From: Candidatus Zixiibacteriota bacterium
GTDB lineage: Bacteria; Zixibacteria; MSB-5A5; WJJR01
Length of the DNA stretch: 34,113 nucleotides
Assembly (NCBI GenBank): GCA_020058315.1
Contig: JAGVEK010000484.1
Location: forward strand, 1-34,113
Direction of reading: 5' to 3'
Part shown: piece by piece, positions 7,995 to 15,541 of the stretch
Position numbering within the stretch: the first letter of the stretch is position 1
Layout of the letters: each line of letters begins with the position of its first letter
The notes under the pieces: model-generated
The model's database searches: none
Seen by the model: only the letters and a program-made list of their open reading frames with translations
What the model was told of the DNA's origin: nothing
Position numbers and translations under genes: made by a program

Positions 7995-8851
7995 AGAAAA
8001 ACCAAGCTCAGAGGGTCATCGACGAAGCGCTCGAGCAACTCGCAACAGCGCTTGCGAACGGGCAGAGTGAAGCGCTGAAAACTTACCTCTCCGCGATGGC
8101 GCGGTTTTCGGCCTACAGCATCGGGAACCTCCTGTTGATTTTGGCGCAACGGCCTGAGGCGACGAGAATTGCGGGCTACCGCACTTGGCAAGGACTCGGC
8201 CGCAATGTCAAGAAGGGCGAGAAAGGGATACTCATCACTGCGCCGATTGTTTTCAGCAAGAAACACGGCGACAGGCACAGCCGTGCGCCACCAATTCATG
8301 AAGAAGACGACACGATACTGTACTTCAAGGCGGTGCACGTTTTCGACATTTTACAAACTGATGGCAGGCCGCTTCCAAAACCCGCCTGCGTCGGCGGCAA
8401 CCCCGACGGCCAAACGGAAAAACTCAAGGCGTTCGTCGCGTCGAAGGGGATTGCACTCGATTACTCGTCAAGCCTCGGGACAGCCGACGGCCAGTCTCAG
8501 GGCGGAAAAATCACGCTCCGCGAAGGACTTGCGCCGGCAGAGGAATTCTCCGTTCTTGTCCATGAGCTCGCCCACAGTCTCCTTCACTCTCGTAGCGTTG
8601 CAACGACAAAGACCGTTCGCGAGACCGAAGCCGAAGCCGTGGCGTTTGTGGTCTGCCAGGCAATCGGCCTCGAAACAGGAACCTCGTCATCGGATTACAT
8701 TCGGCTTTATCGTGGCGACAAAGAAACGCTCGCGCAGTCGCTGGCACGGATTCAGAGAACGGTGGCGGAAATTCTGGAGGGAATCCAGGCAGATGCAGAA
8801 CAACAATCCGAAGATCTCGGATTAGTGCAGGAATCCCTTGCAAAACAATGA
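7991..8851 (+). CDS. ArdC-like antirestriction protein (ssDNA-binding domain plus zinc metallopeptidase)
   Basis: A 286-residue protein. Residues 1-125 match the ArdC N-terminal ssDNA-binding domain pattern: AYSIGNLLLI, GYRTWQGLGRNVKKGEKGI and YFKAVHVFDI. Residues 180-225 carry a gluzincin-type site, HELAHSLLH (His191, Glu192, His195) followed by ETEAEAVAFVV with a Glu as third ligand, as in the IrrE/ImmA-like peptidase domain of ArdC. Known ArdC proteins are carried by plasmids and other mobile elements, bind single-stranded DNA on entry and protect it from restriction. Position at the end of an operon of small unknown proteins suggests a mobile-element accessory cluster. Overlaps the previous gene by 4 bp; a 57-aa frame follows with another ATGA overlap. 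Confidence 0.88.
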   Translation: MKKNQAQRVIDEALEQLATALANGQSEALKTYLSAMARFSAYSIGNLLLILAQRPEATRIAGYRTWQGLGRNVKKGEKGILITAPIVFSKKHGDRHSRAPPIHEEDDTILYFKAVHVFDILQTDGRPLPKPACVGGNPDGQTEKLKAFVASKGIALDYSSSLGTADGQSQGGKITLREGLAPAEEFSVLVHELAHSLLHSRSVATTKTVRETEAEAVAFVVCQAIGLETGTSSSDYIRLYRGDKETLAQSLARIQRTVAEILEGIQADAEQQSEDLGLVQESLAKQ

Positions 8852-9021
8852 AGCCTGGAGAACGGGTTCGATTATCGACCCACAATCGCGGTCGTGCGAT
8901 TCAGCGAATCGCGGCAAAATCGAACACTCCGGTATTCCCCGAGCCTACCGCAACACAGGCCGACGACTTCATTCTGTGTCGTTTCGTTCCACGGCATCAT
9001 CTATCTGCGCAGCGCCGATGA
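8848..9021 (+). CDS. Possible 57-aa protein coupled to ArdC gene
   Basis: ATG at 8848 overlaps the stop of the ArdC-like gene (ATGA), the usual sign of translational coupling. The product begins MKPGERVRLSTHNRGRAIQR and is basic. Immediately afterwards another frame reads IIYLRSADEVPSYRVRKD, which looks more protein-like than random, so a frameshift between the two is possible. Nothing else supports it; the annotation rests on the overlap. Confidence 0.4.
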   Translation: MKPGERVRLSTHNRGRAIQRIAAKSNTPVFPEPTATQADDFILCRFVPRHHLSAQRR

Positions 9022-9159
9022 AGTGCCTTCGTACCGTGTCCGCAAAGACCAGCGAACCGGAGCGCTGGACGCATCAGGCGGTGGCAAGGATCAGCAAACG
9101 GATCCTCACTGGTCAACTCCCGCCACCACCAAGCCCCGCCACTGCAAACCGCTGAAGAT

Positions 9160-9834
9160 TCACCAGAAGATTCCCATCGGATCGTCCAGCACGTATTGTG
9201 CCGCTTCCTCCACCGTCTCGAAGATCACGCCGCCCAAGTCTCCAATGGACTCCCACTTGTCGCGATGACTCCACCACAGGACTTCCCACCAGTTGTCGCG
9301 TGGCCGAATGCGGGAGACCGCCTGACCTTCGTGGTAGATGTTGTAGCCCCAACTGACTTTGGCGGGGAAGGCAGGGCATCTGCGTTTCCTGAACACCGCC
9401 TGAATGCGTGACATGGAAACGTCGGCTTTGTCCTTCTCCGCTTTTCGTCGCTCCCGTGTTTTCTCCCGCTTTTTCAGTTTGATCCATCGTTTCCGGCTGA
9501 TCTCGTACAGCCGCTCGCTCTCGCTGTTGAGCCGGTCGTACAGCCGCTGGCAGATCACGCATCGTTCATCGGTGCGCGGAGCGTATTCCAGCTTCCACGG
9601 ATCATACTGGACGCAGGGGTAGCCCTTCGGATCGTGAAGGACGGCATCGAGCACCGCGACCAGCCAATCAAGTTCGTCGCGGGAGATCACAAGTGGCTTC
9701 TGGCCGCTGTACTTCTGTATCCGTCGACCCAGCCCTGGGCATGCGGGTATCTCGTGGGCATGACGCTTGAGTTCGACGAGTCCGGCGCCCGTCACGGATA
9801 TCCTGCACTCTTGTTCGGCGTCGGGCTTGCTCAT
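9160..9834 (-). CDS. Hypothetical protein with central basic coiled coil
   Basis: This 224-residue protein on the minus strand has three parts. Residues 1-85 form an alpha/beta segment containing VISRDELDWLVAVLDAVL. A CVICQRLYDRL knuckle (single C-x-x-C) leads into a strongly basic helix of about 45 residues rich in Lys/Arg/Glu (residues about 100-145). The C-terminal 65 residues look like a small beta-beta-alpha domain, ending DDPMGIFW. The ATG at 9834 has GGTGAT upstream as a modest ribosome binding site. No family is recognised; the basic coil suggests nucleic-acid contact, which is inference. It is convergent with the ArdC operon. Confidence 0.65.
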   Translation of the reverse strand: MSKPDAEQECRISVTGAGLVELKRHAHEIPACPGLGRRIQKYSGQKPLVISRDELDWLVAVLDAVLHDPKGYPCVQYDPWKLEYAPRTDERCVICQRLYDRLNSESERLYEISRKRWIKLKKREKTRERRKAEKDKADVSMSRIQAVFRKRRCPAFPAKVSWGYNIYHEGQAVSRIRPRDNWWEVLWWSHRDKWESIGDLGGVIFETVEEAAQYVLDDPMGIFW

Positions 9835-9954
9835 CCAACTATCACCGCTTCGACTCCTTGACCCAGTAGCTTTTCGCCGTGTGATACGGGCATTGAGTTC
9901 ATGATTCGGGTCCCGTTCACCGTCACCATCGTGTGCCGGGAGCGCTGCACAGAA

Positions 9955-11055
9955 TCACGCGCGTTCGAGGCAGCACTTCTTGTATTTCCGGCCGCTGCCG
10001 CACGGGCACGGGTCGTTGCGGCCGACCTTCTGCGCCAGTGGGAAGAACTCGGGTCGGTCAGTAATTACCTTCGTCGGCGGGGGCAACGCATGCCGGAACG
10101 GCACGTCGACATGCCTACCGCTCCGCGGGTGTTTTCGCTCGAGTTCCCTCCAGTCATCGGACCGTCCCATCTTCTCGAGAAGGTCGATGATACGCTCCGA
10201 GGCGCCGTCCCAGTCGTACGACTCGGCCGCCATGCCCATCGCGTGTATGTAAAAGGCCAAGGCGGCTTCGTTGTCACCAAGCTCGGCATACACATCACCG
10301 GCCTTGATTCGGATCCAGAAGTCCTCCGGGAACCGTTTGAGATTGGCTCGAACCCGATCCAGGGCCTGCTCGCGCCGGCCAGCCATCGCCAAGGCAAATG
10401 CGAGGTCGCCCTGGTAGTTGGCGGCATCGTCGAAGCTGGACATCACATCGGCGACCCGCGTCACTTCGTCCGGGTAGCGCTTACCGTGGTTCAGGACGAA
10501 ACAGAGCAGCCATGAGCTATGATCGTATACGCCGCACTCGTCGACTTCTTGCAACCGCGCCGCCCGCTCCTTGGGCGGGACGCGTTCAAGATAGTCCATG
10601 AGCAATAGGGCCGTCTCGACGTCGCGCTGGCCGTCCTCTGGTGAACGGCTGGGGCGCTCGCTCGAAGCGCGAACGGCCTCTTCAAGGCGATCAGCAATCA
10701 GCTCCGGACACAGAAGATCGGGCATTAAGCGGCGCCACAGCTCCTCCACAGCCAGGAACGGAAAATCGTCCCAGAATGTGCCGGTGTCGGGCGCACCTTC
10801 GCAGCACGTCCTCTGCAGGACCGTCGGGCGCTTCGCCGCCTGCGCCTGCTCGCGGAATCGCTGCTCGTCGGTGTCGACGCCGAGTGCCTGGAGCTTCGCG
10901 AAGATGGCATCCGTGGACCAATCCGAGAGCCCGTCGTACCGCCAGCCGAAACCCTCTTTCCGGTGCCGTTCGACATCCTTCGTTATCGTCTCGTCGTCGC
11001 CTTTCCGCAGCGCCTGCTTGACCATGAGATAAACCTGCCGGTGGTTGATGTTCAT
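9955..11055 (-). CDS. SEC-C motif protein with TPR-like helical region
   Basis: A 366-residue cytoplasmic protein. The last 25 residues form a complete SEC-C zinc motif (VGRNDPCPCGSGRKYKKCC), the same module that ends SecA and many standalone proteins and binds zinc through C-x-C-x8-CC. Residues about 195-300 show TPR-like helices (GDLAFALAMAGRREQALDRV, AGDVYAELGDNEAALAFYIH). The N-terminal 190 residues are helical with a Cys pair (RTCCEG). The product is a helical repeat protein with a zinc tail, perhaps a chaperone- or ribosome-binding adaptor; that role is inference. The start is the first ATG of the frame. Confidence 0.82.
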   Translation of the reverse strand: MNINHRQVYLMVKQALRKGDDETITKDVERHRKEGFGWRYDGLSDWSTDAIFAKLQALGVDTDEQRFREQAQAAKRPTVLQRTCCEGAPDTGTFWDDFPFLAVEELWRRLMPDLLCPELIADRLEEAVRASSERPSRSPEDGQRDVETALLLMDYLERVPPKERAARLQEVDECGVYDHSSWLLCFVLNHGKRYPDEVTRVADVMSSFDDAANYQGDLAFALAMAGRREQALDRVRANLKRFPEDFWIRIKAGDVYAELGDNEAALAFYIHAMGMAAESYDWDGASERIIDLLEKMGRSDDWRELERKHPRSGRHVDVPFRHALPPPTKVITDRPEFFPLAQKVGRNDPCPCGSGRKYKKCCLERA

Positions 11056-11248
11056 GATGAAAGCGCTCTGAACAGCGGGCGGCCCGCCGAAGCCGAGCTA
11101 TCGTACCGCGCCGGCAAGGGGTGTGCAGTTTGCCAGCTTCGATGGTGACGGCGTACTTGGACGCAGCAGCAAACAAGCCCATCAATCGCCAACTTGCGGT
11201 CCGGTCGTCGCATCAGCCATGCTGAACCAGCGATGGGGGCTCGCCGTG

Positions 11249-11254
11249 TATAAT
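11249..11254 (+). promoter_or_regulatory. Consensus -10 box giving a leaderless recD2 start
   Basis: TATAAT sits so that a start site 7 bp downstream coincides with the A of the ATG at 11261. No -35 near consensus is visible at 16-18 bp. This is the bacterial-type counterpart to the TATA-like boxes seen at about -26 in the 17-26 kb block. Confidence 0.5.
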
Positions 11255-11260
11255 CCCCTC

Positions 11261-11491
11261 ATGTCCTCGACGGAGACCACCGCCGAAGCCCTGACCGGCA
11301 GCATCGAACGGGTGACTTTTCACAACCCCGACAACGGCTTTGCCGTTCTGCGCCTCAAGGTCAAGGGACGCACCGAACTCGTCAGCGTCGTCGGCTATCT
11401 TGTCTCCACCGCCGAAGGGGAAAACGTTGAAGCGGGCGGACGCCCGGAAGAGGCACTCCGCTTTGAAGGAGCGGCTTCAGAGGCGCGTTGA
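11261..11491 (+). pseudogene. recD2: Truncated 5' end of recD2-type helicase gene
   Basis: From ATG 11261 the product reads LTGSIERVTFHNPDNGFAVL and KGRTELVSVVG, the N-terminal OB-like domain of RecD2-family helicases (normally over 700 residues). Similarity stops near base 11439, at EAGG; the frame then runs through 17 unrelated codons to TGA at 11491. The remaining helicase, with its Walker motifs, is nowhere in the window. The gene was therefore cut by an insertion or deletion whose right part is the small-gene cluster starting at 11543. At the break CGGGCG-GA-CGCCCG (11433-11446) forms a short perfect palindrome. The fragment cannot be a helicase. Confidence 0.78.
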
Positions 11492-11542
11492 GAACCTGTA
11501 ACCCTAAACGACAGGCGACTTATCTTGACAAAAGATGAACCG

Positions 11543-11923
11543 ATGAAGCCGTCCAAGTGCTGGATTGAGCAATGCGAAGCCGCCCGAAATATTGAAGATG
11601 AGTTCGGAACCGAGAACGCCCTTGACTACCTGATCGGGGAGAAGTTCCTCAACTTCTTGGAAGTAGCGGAAGACAATCCTGAGTTCCGGGCGGAAATCTC
11701 CGCCTTCGTCGCTGAGATCAAGCGTATCTTCGAGCGGTGGCAACTGGCCGAGTATCTGGAGAAAACCAGGCAAACTGAGCCGTTCGATCCAAGCCTCTAC
11801 GACGAGAACGACGATCCGGAAGAGATGGAGATGGACCGGCAGGACGACATCCGCCGGTCTGCTCGTGACCTCCTGCTGGTAGAGCTGGCGAAGGAGTACT
11901 TACTGGAGAATGGCAACGGTTGA
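11543..11923 (+). CDS. Acidic hypothetical protein of accessory cluster
   Basis: A 126-residue product (ATG 11543; a TTG at 11525 is an alternative in the same frame). It has an N-terminal Cys pair (KCWIEQCEAA) and a well-formed helix with YLIGEKFLNFLEVAEDNPE. AEIKRIFERWQLAEYLEKTR follows, and the C-terminus is acidic and helical. The YLIGEKFLNFL type of motif recalls small proteins carried on plasmids and genomic islands, but I cannot assign a named family. It starts right after the recD2 remnant and overlaps the next frame by 14 bp. Confidence 0.65.
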   Translation: MKPSKCWIEQCEAARNIEDEFGTENALDYLIGEKFLNFLEVAEDNPEFRAEISAFVAEIKRIFERWQLAEYLEKTRQTEPFDPSLYDENDDPEEMEMDRQDDIRRSARDLLLVELAKEYLLENGNG

Positions 11924-12200
11924 TTGGCTCGCGGCGGAGGACGCCCGCCGGGGCGGGAATTCGCCGGCGTCAGAAGGAATCCCGCAGCGAGGGCCCGCGA
12001 GCGTTTTGCCTTCCGAAGTTGTCATCCGCTCCCTTTGCTACGAAACAAGCGTGTGGCTATGCGTCTCGGAAGACGGACGCCGGCCGGTGTGGTTTCCGAA
12101 GAACCCATCTGGCTTTGCTAGCTGCGAAAACGCATTAGTTTTCGGGTCACATCACCGCGGCACGCCGATCCGTCACGCCGAGACAATTCGATTCACGTAA
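11910..12200 (+). CDS. Possible 96-aa hypothetical protein
   Basis: ATG at 11910 overlaps the end of the previous gene by 14 bp, with GGAG just upstream. The second half (VVIRSLCYETSVWLCVSED, then RRPVWFPKNPSGF) looks like a small beta domain. Two other frames are also open across this stretch, so the coding call is uncertain. Confidence 0.4.
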   Translation: MATVDWLAAEDARRGGNSPASEGIPQRGPASVLPSEVVIRSLCYETSVWLCVSEDGRRPVWFPKNPSGFASCENALVFGSHHRGTPIRHAETIRFT

Positions 12201-12204
12201 CTGC

Positions 12205-12234
12205 CCGCCCCTTCGACAGATTGCGAAGAGGCGG
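12205..12234 (+). promoter_or_regulatory. Leader hairpin before the 12268 gene
   Basis: CCGCCCCTTCG and CGAAGAGGCGG pair over 11 positions with one mismatch and an 8-nt loop. It ends 33 bp before the ATG, the same layout as the hairpins before 3393, 6308, 7135 and 12597, although the sequence differs. Confidence 0.5.
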
Positions 12235-12267
12235 TCACAAAGATGACAGCTCTCGTGGAGAAGAAAC

Positions 12268-12537
12268 ATGGCAAACAACAAACCCAGCGCAAAGTTCAAA
12301 GCAGGTGCCGTATCCGTGGCACTCTGGCCGACGGAGATTACGGTCAACGGACGAACGATGACCGTGCTCAAGGCGTCGCTGGACAAGAGGTACAAGGACA
12401 ACGCAACCGGCGAATGGAAGAGCTCGTCGAGTCTATCTCGCAACGAAGTCGGCCAGGCGGTTCTTTGCCTCGTCCGAGCCTATGCCGCGATGATGGAAAA
12501 GTCGACCGAGGACGAGGAGGTGGTGACGTCCGAGTAG
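12268..12537 (+). CDS. Small mobile-element-type protein (R-x-YKD motif)
   Basis: An 89-residue protein with GGAGAAG before the ATG. It opens KFKAGAVSVALWPTEI, continues as a second beta-hairpin with LDKRYKDNATGEWKSSSSLS, and ends in a helix (VGQAVLCLVRAYAAMME). This strand-strand-helix layout with a KAG start and an R-x-YKD-x-x-G-x-W centre recurs in small proteins of plasmids and genomic islands in bacteria and archaea. Their function is not known to me; single-stranded nucleic-acid binding would fit the shape but is a guess. A T-rich hairpin follows 13 bp after the stop. Confidence 0.68.
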   Translation: MANNKPSAKFKAGAVSVALWPTEITVNGRTMTVLKASLDKRYKDNATGEWKSSSSLSRNEVGQAVLCLVRAYAAMMEKSTEDEEVVTSE

Positions 12538-12550
12538 GTCGCAACGCCGC

Positions 12551-12575
12551 AGCGGCTCTTTCTTGAGCCGCTTTT
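12551..12575 (+). terminator. Terminator-like hairpin with T-loop
   Basis: AGCGGCTC and GAGCCGCT form a perfect 8-bp stem with loop TTTCTT, followed by TTT. It can end transcription of the 12268 gene. It also lies 24 bp before ATG 12597, matching the leader-hairpin layout of this region. Confidence 0.6.
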
Positions 12576-12596
12576 CCGCGGCGCGAGGTGATCAGA

Positions 12597-12776
12597 ATGG
12601 ACACGTGGTTGGAGGAGTATCGGGAGGAGCGTCGGCGTGCTCTTTGCCGGCGCGAGATTGAAGCTGCGATCAGCGAGGCTAAGGGGTACCGCCCAGATGA
12701 TCCGGTGTGGCGTGAATGGTACCGGGCGCTGGTCTTGCGAAGACCGAGGCGCACCAAGTCGGACGGTGAGAAATGA
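12597..12776 (+). CDS. Small basic helical protein
   Basis: A 59-residue product with ATG at 12597 directly after GAGGTGATC, the best possible ribosome binding site, the same one used at 7728. The product is helical and strongly charged (MDTWLEEYREERRRALCRRE), with a Trp/Tyr cluster (VWREWYRALVL) and a basic tail. No family recognised. It closes the small-gene cluster that begins at the recD2 break. Confidence 0.6.
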   Translation: MDTWLEEYREERRRALCRREIEAAISEAKGYRPDDPVWREWYRALVLRRPRRTKSDGEK

Positions 12777-12948
12777 CGCAACGCCCCGGACTGCGCGGTC
12801 ACGCGGCAGGCTGACTCTCGTGGAGTGCTGTGCTAAGGCATGATTCGATTTCGACCGCACGAACGTGGTAACATGTCCGGTCGGCCGTTAGCTCCGATTC
12901 GGACGAGGGCGGACTGGAAACGTCGGTTAATTTGTGGAGGGGACGTCG

Positions 12949-14067
12949 ATGCGCCAGAAGTGCTTGTTGGCCGCTGTGCTCGTGATGCTCTCGGCAACGG
13001 TGGCTGGGGCGGTCACGTTTCCAGTCTCGCGATCGCCCAACGGACGCTACTTGCGGGACGCCACCGGCGCCCCGTTCCCGATCCTCGGCCGGACGGCATG
13101 GTTCATCACCTCGCTGTCACAAACTGACTATCAGACCTTCCTCGACGACACGTCCACCAAGGGCCACACTGCAATCGAGTTCCATGTCATCAACCACGAC
13201 CCGCGCGGTAACAACGAACCCTTCGCGGGCAACGGCGTGTTGCCCTTCCTGAAGCGTCTCGACGGCACCACCTGGTCCGGGGCGCTCTCTTATTCAAATA
13301 TCAACGCACAAGCGCCGGATTTCACGCAACCCAACGAGGCCTACTGGATGCATGTCGACGCGCTTCTCGCCTATGCGGAGTCGAAGGGAGTACTCTGTTT
13401 CATGTTCCCCGCCTATGTCGGCTACGCTGGCGGCGAGCAGGGCTGGATGCAAGAGCTGGTTGCTAACGGCCCGGCTCGGGTGCAGAGCTACGGCGCGTGG
13501 ATTGCCGCCCGGTACGCCTCGCGCGGCAACATCGTCTGGATGATGGGAGGTGACATGGGGTCCTTCGACGCCGCCCAGGAAGCCGTCGAGCAAGCGCTGT
13601 TGACCGGGCTGCAGAGCGTTTCCGGGCAGCAGTCGACGTTCTTCTCCGCCGAGTGGGACTCGGGGTCAATCGGGACTGACCAGCCGACGTTCGGCTCTGT
13701 AATGACGCTGAACGGCGCATACTCGTGGAGCGGAGAGGTGAACTACCACTGCCGCCGAGCCTATGAGTACATGCCGGTGGAGCCGACCTATCTCTTGGAA
13801 GAGCCCTACGACGAAGAGGGGCCGGACGGGAACAGCGTGAATCCCAGCGCAATACAGCCTGTGCGCCGCTTTCAGTGGTGGGGCTGGCTCTCCTCGGTTG
13901 GTGGATACATCTCCGGTAACGGATACATCTGGCCGTTCAACGCGGGGTGGCAGAGCCACCTGAATACACAGGGTGCGCAGGATATGGCGCGGCTCAATGG
14001 GTTCATCAGGTCGATTGCTGGCAGAATCTGGTGCCATCGGGGCTCGGCGGAATGGGAACTATCGTGA
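12949..14067 (+). CDS. Secreted DUF4038 / GH140 apiosidase-like protein, part 1 (frameshifted)
   Basis: ATG 12949 has TGGAGGGG upstream. The product begins with a Sec signal peptide (MRQKCLLAAVLVMLSATVAG). The following TIM-barrel domain matches DUF4038/GH140: RYLRDATGAPFPILGRTAWF, IVWMMGGDM (the Asp of the family's acid/base pair) and YLLEEPYDEEG (the Glu). GH140 enzymes remove apiose from rhamnogalacturonan-II-type pectin; a plant-polysaccharide target is therefore possible but not shown. The frame breaks near 14018: the expected motif (RSIA then WQNLVPSGLGG) needs one extra base, and the present frame ends in an unrelated tail at 14067. The rest of the protein continues at 14019. Confidence 0.85.
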   Translation: MRQKCLLAAVLVMLSATVAGAVTFPVSRSPNGRYLRDATGAPFPILGRTAWFITSLSQTDYQTFLDDTSTKGHTAIEFHVINHDPRGNNEPFAGNGVLPFLKRLDGTTWSGALSYSNINAQAPDFTQPNEAYWMHVDALLAYAESKGVLCFMFPAYVGYAGGEQGWMQELVANGPARVQSYGAWIAARYASRGNIVWMMGGDMGSFDAAQEAVEQALLTGLQSVSGQQSTFFSAEWDSGSIGTDQPTFGSVMTLNGAYSWSGEVNYHCRRAYEYMPVEPTYLLEEPYDEEGPDGNSVNPSAIQPVRRFQWWGWLSSVGGYISGNGYIWPFNAGWQSHLNTQGAQDMARLNGFIRSIAGRIWCHRGSAEWELS

Positions 14068-14450
14068 CCGACGGCGGTTCAACGATCTTCGCGGACGATT
14101 ACGCTTCAGCGGCGGCGACACCGGACGGGAAGCTGCTTGTCGCCTATGTGCCGCCCGACCACACAGGTACGATCACGATTGACATGGCCACGCTCTCGGG
14201 GCCGGCACGGGCGCGGTGGTTCAATCCCACGACCGCAGCCTACACCGTCATCGCAGAGAATCTACCCAACATCGGCACGCATGTTTTCTTGCCGCCGGGT
14301 GACAACGGATCGGGGTTCAGCGACTGGGTATTGGTGATTGATCGTGCTACCTCGATTCCCACGGTGTCGGGTTGGGGCGCGACCTTGTTGGCACTCCTGC
14401 TGCTCTTATCTGGCGGCGCGATAGCTGCACGGTTTCCGCGATCAGGCTGA
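14019..14450 (+). CDS. DUF4038 protein part 2: collagen-binding-like domain and IPTV-CTERM tail
   Basis: This is the continuation of the gene at 12949, in the +2 shifted frame. WQNLVPSGLGGMG begins the small beta-sandwich that follows DUF4038 in this family (Pfam Collagen_bind_2); DGKLLVAYVPPDHTGTIT and ARWFNPTTAAY are typical of it. It ends SIPTVSGWGATLLALLLLLS plus a basic tail, an IPTL-CTERM-type sorting signal handled by an exosortase-like system. Restoring one base after 14018 joins the two parts into a protein of about 500 residues, so this is either a recent frameshift mutation or a sequencing error. No start codon of its own is expected. Confidence 0.8.
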   Translation, partial: WQNLVPSGLGGMGTIVTDGGSTIFADDYASAAATPDGKLLVAYVPPDHTGTITIDMATLSGPARARWFNPTTAAYTVIAENLPNIGTHVFLPPGDNGSGFSDWVLVIDRATSIPTVSGWGATLLALLLLLSGGAIAARFPRSG

Positions 14451-14951
14451 ACGCGCTCTCGATTGCCGACACTTGGACGATTCGACCCGGTGAGCGTGGC
14501 GGAACCGCAAGCCGAGTTGTGGCGTAACGATGTTCATCCGAAACGCGCTCGGAGCGGAGGATGTTCCAGCCAGGTACGCGTCAAATGTGCAATGCCATCG
14601 ATGTGGGCAGTGGGTATTGGTTCAGCTCTGAGCCGATCCTGATCGGCTGGATCGCCCCTGGCGGGCGAAGGAATCCTCACCACGCAGTCTCGCCAATTTA
14701 AGGCTTTCGGTCGCCTTAGGATTGGATGCCCCGATTGCGCGACCGAAACCCATAAAAGACGAGCCCGCTCAAGGCAAGGATTCGCAATTCCTCGCCGTCG
14801 TCGGGAACCTGGTTGGCGGCGAAGCTTGGATTGCTTGGGTTCTTTTTGTTTGTCTTTTTGCCAACCAGAACCCCGACCCCCTTGCCCACGAACGGTCGTT
14901 TCACGCACCCCGTCTTTGCCAAAGGCTTGTCGAAAGACGGAGGTGCGTAAC
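14451..14951 (+). promoter_or_regulatory. 501-bp gene-free structured leader
   Basis: No convincing gene. It is rich in inverted repeats: AGCCGATC/GATCGGCT (14631-14648), TCGCCC/GGGCGA just after it, TTTCGGTCGC/GCGACCGAAA (14705-14714 with 14739-14748), and CTGGTTGGC/GCCAACCAG (14809-14817 with 14860-14868). The last competes with GGGTTCT/AGAACCC (14837-14843 with 14867-14873), because both use bases 14867-14868. The series ends in the hairpin at 14903-14948 that covers the ribosome binding site. This looks like the long 5' leader of the 14952 gene. Confidence 0.5.
14903..14948 (+). promoter_or_regulatory. Hairpin sequestering the ribosome binding site of the 14952 gene
   Basis: ACGCACCCCGTCTTT (14903-14917) pairs with AAAGACGG-A-GGTGCGT (14933-14948): 15 bp interrupted by one bulged A, with a 15-nt loop that itself can pair GCC/GGC. 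The Shine-Dalgarno GGAGGTG (14939-14945) is entirely inside the 3' arm and the ATG comes 3 nt after it. The folded form should block translation. Confidence 0.65.
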
Positions 14952-15506
14952 ATGAAACATCAGACGCAAAGAGGTGTGGCCTTGTGGGCGATTTTGGCAG
15001 CCAACAAGCCGAACAAGTACGGGTCGATTCCGGATCTTCCGGATGAGGAGCTGGCCGATCCCGAGGAGCTGGAGCGGCAGGTGTTCCTGCAGGAGTGGGG
15101 GCCGATCCTCGCGTTGCCAGTTCGGGGTGCACCAGCGTTCCGGCCGGAGATCGATGAAGACGGCTTTGTGAAGGGCGCGTTCAGCACCATGGACTTTGAC
15201 CGAATCTCGCCCAAGTTCGACAAGGTTCGTTACAAGATCGACAAGCTCAGGGAAGAGCGTCGCAATGTCCGGATGATGATCGACACGATCAGATTCCACG
15301 TTCGGGATGCGGACAAGTACGTCGTTGTCCGGTACGCATTGCGGGGCGTCATCGACATCGAGGACATCCTGGACGCGGAGCTGAAGGAACTCGTCAGGCT
15401 CTACATGAGGGTGGAGCGGCTCACGAAGGAGATCGAGCAGCTTCGGAAGGCCAGGCAGAAGAGGAGGCAGCGTGAGTTGGCGGCGATGCTGGCGCGGTGG
15501 GAGTAG
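14952..15506 (+). CDS. Hypothetical protein with C-terminal coiled coil
   Basis: A 184-residue protein starting MKHQTQRGVALWAILAANKP; the ATG at 14952 has GGAGGTG as site. The first 85 residues are mixed and acidic (PDLPDEELADPEELERQVFL). From residue about 95 a long charged helix runs to the end (YKIDKLREERRNVRMMIDTI; later LTKEIEQLRKARQKRRQREL), a likely dimeric coiled coil with a basic tip. No family recognised. Expression is probably controlled at translation by the hairpin over its ribosome binding site. A terminator overlaps its last codons. Confidence 0.75.
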   Translation: MKHQTQRGVALWAILAANKPNKYGSIPDLPDEELADPEELERQVFLQEWGPILALPVRGAPAFRPEIDEDGFVKGAFSTMDFDRISPKFDKVRYKIDKLREERRNVRMMIDTIRFHVRDADKYVVVRYALRGVIDIEDILDAELKELVRLYMRVERLTKEIEQLRKARQKRRQRELAAMLARWE

Positions 15507-15526
15507 CTCTCCCATCGTCTTTTTTT
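15498..15526 (+). terminator. Rho-independent terminator
   Basis: TGGGAG and CTCCCA form a 6-bp stem around loop TAGCT, followed five bases later by seven T. The stem starts within the last codons of the 14952 gene, a compact arrangement. Confidence 0.7.
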
Positions 15527-15541
15527 GTGCTATCGCATGGT

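Noticed and set aside
11920..12138. Two further frames open across the 96-aa candidate gene
   Set aside because: No start signals; the products are Arg/Cys-rich, as in out-of-frame translation.
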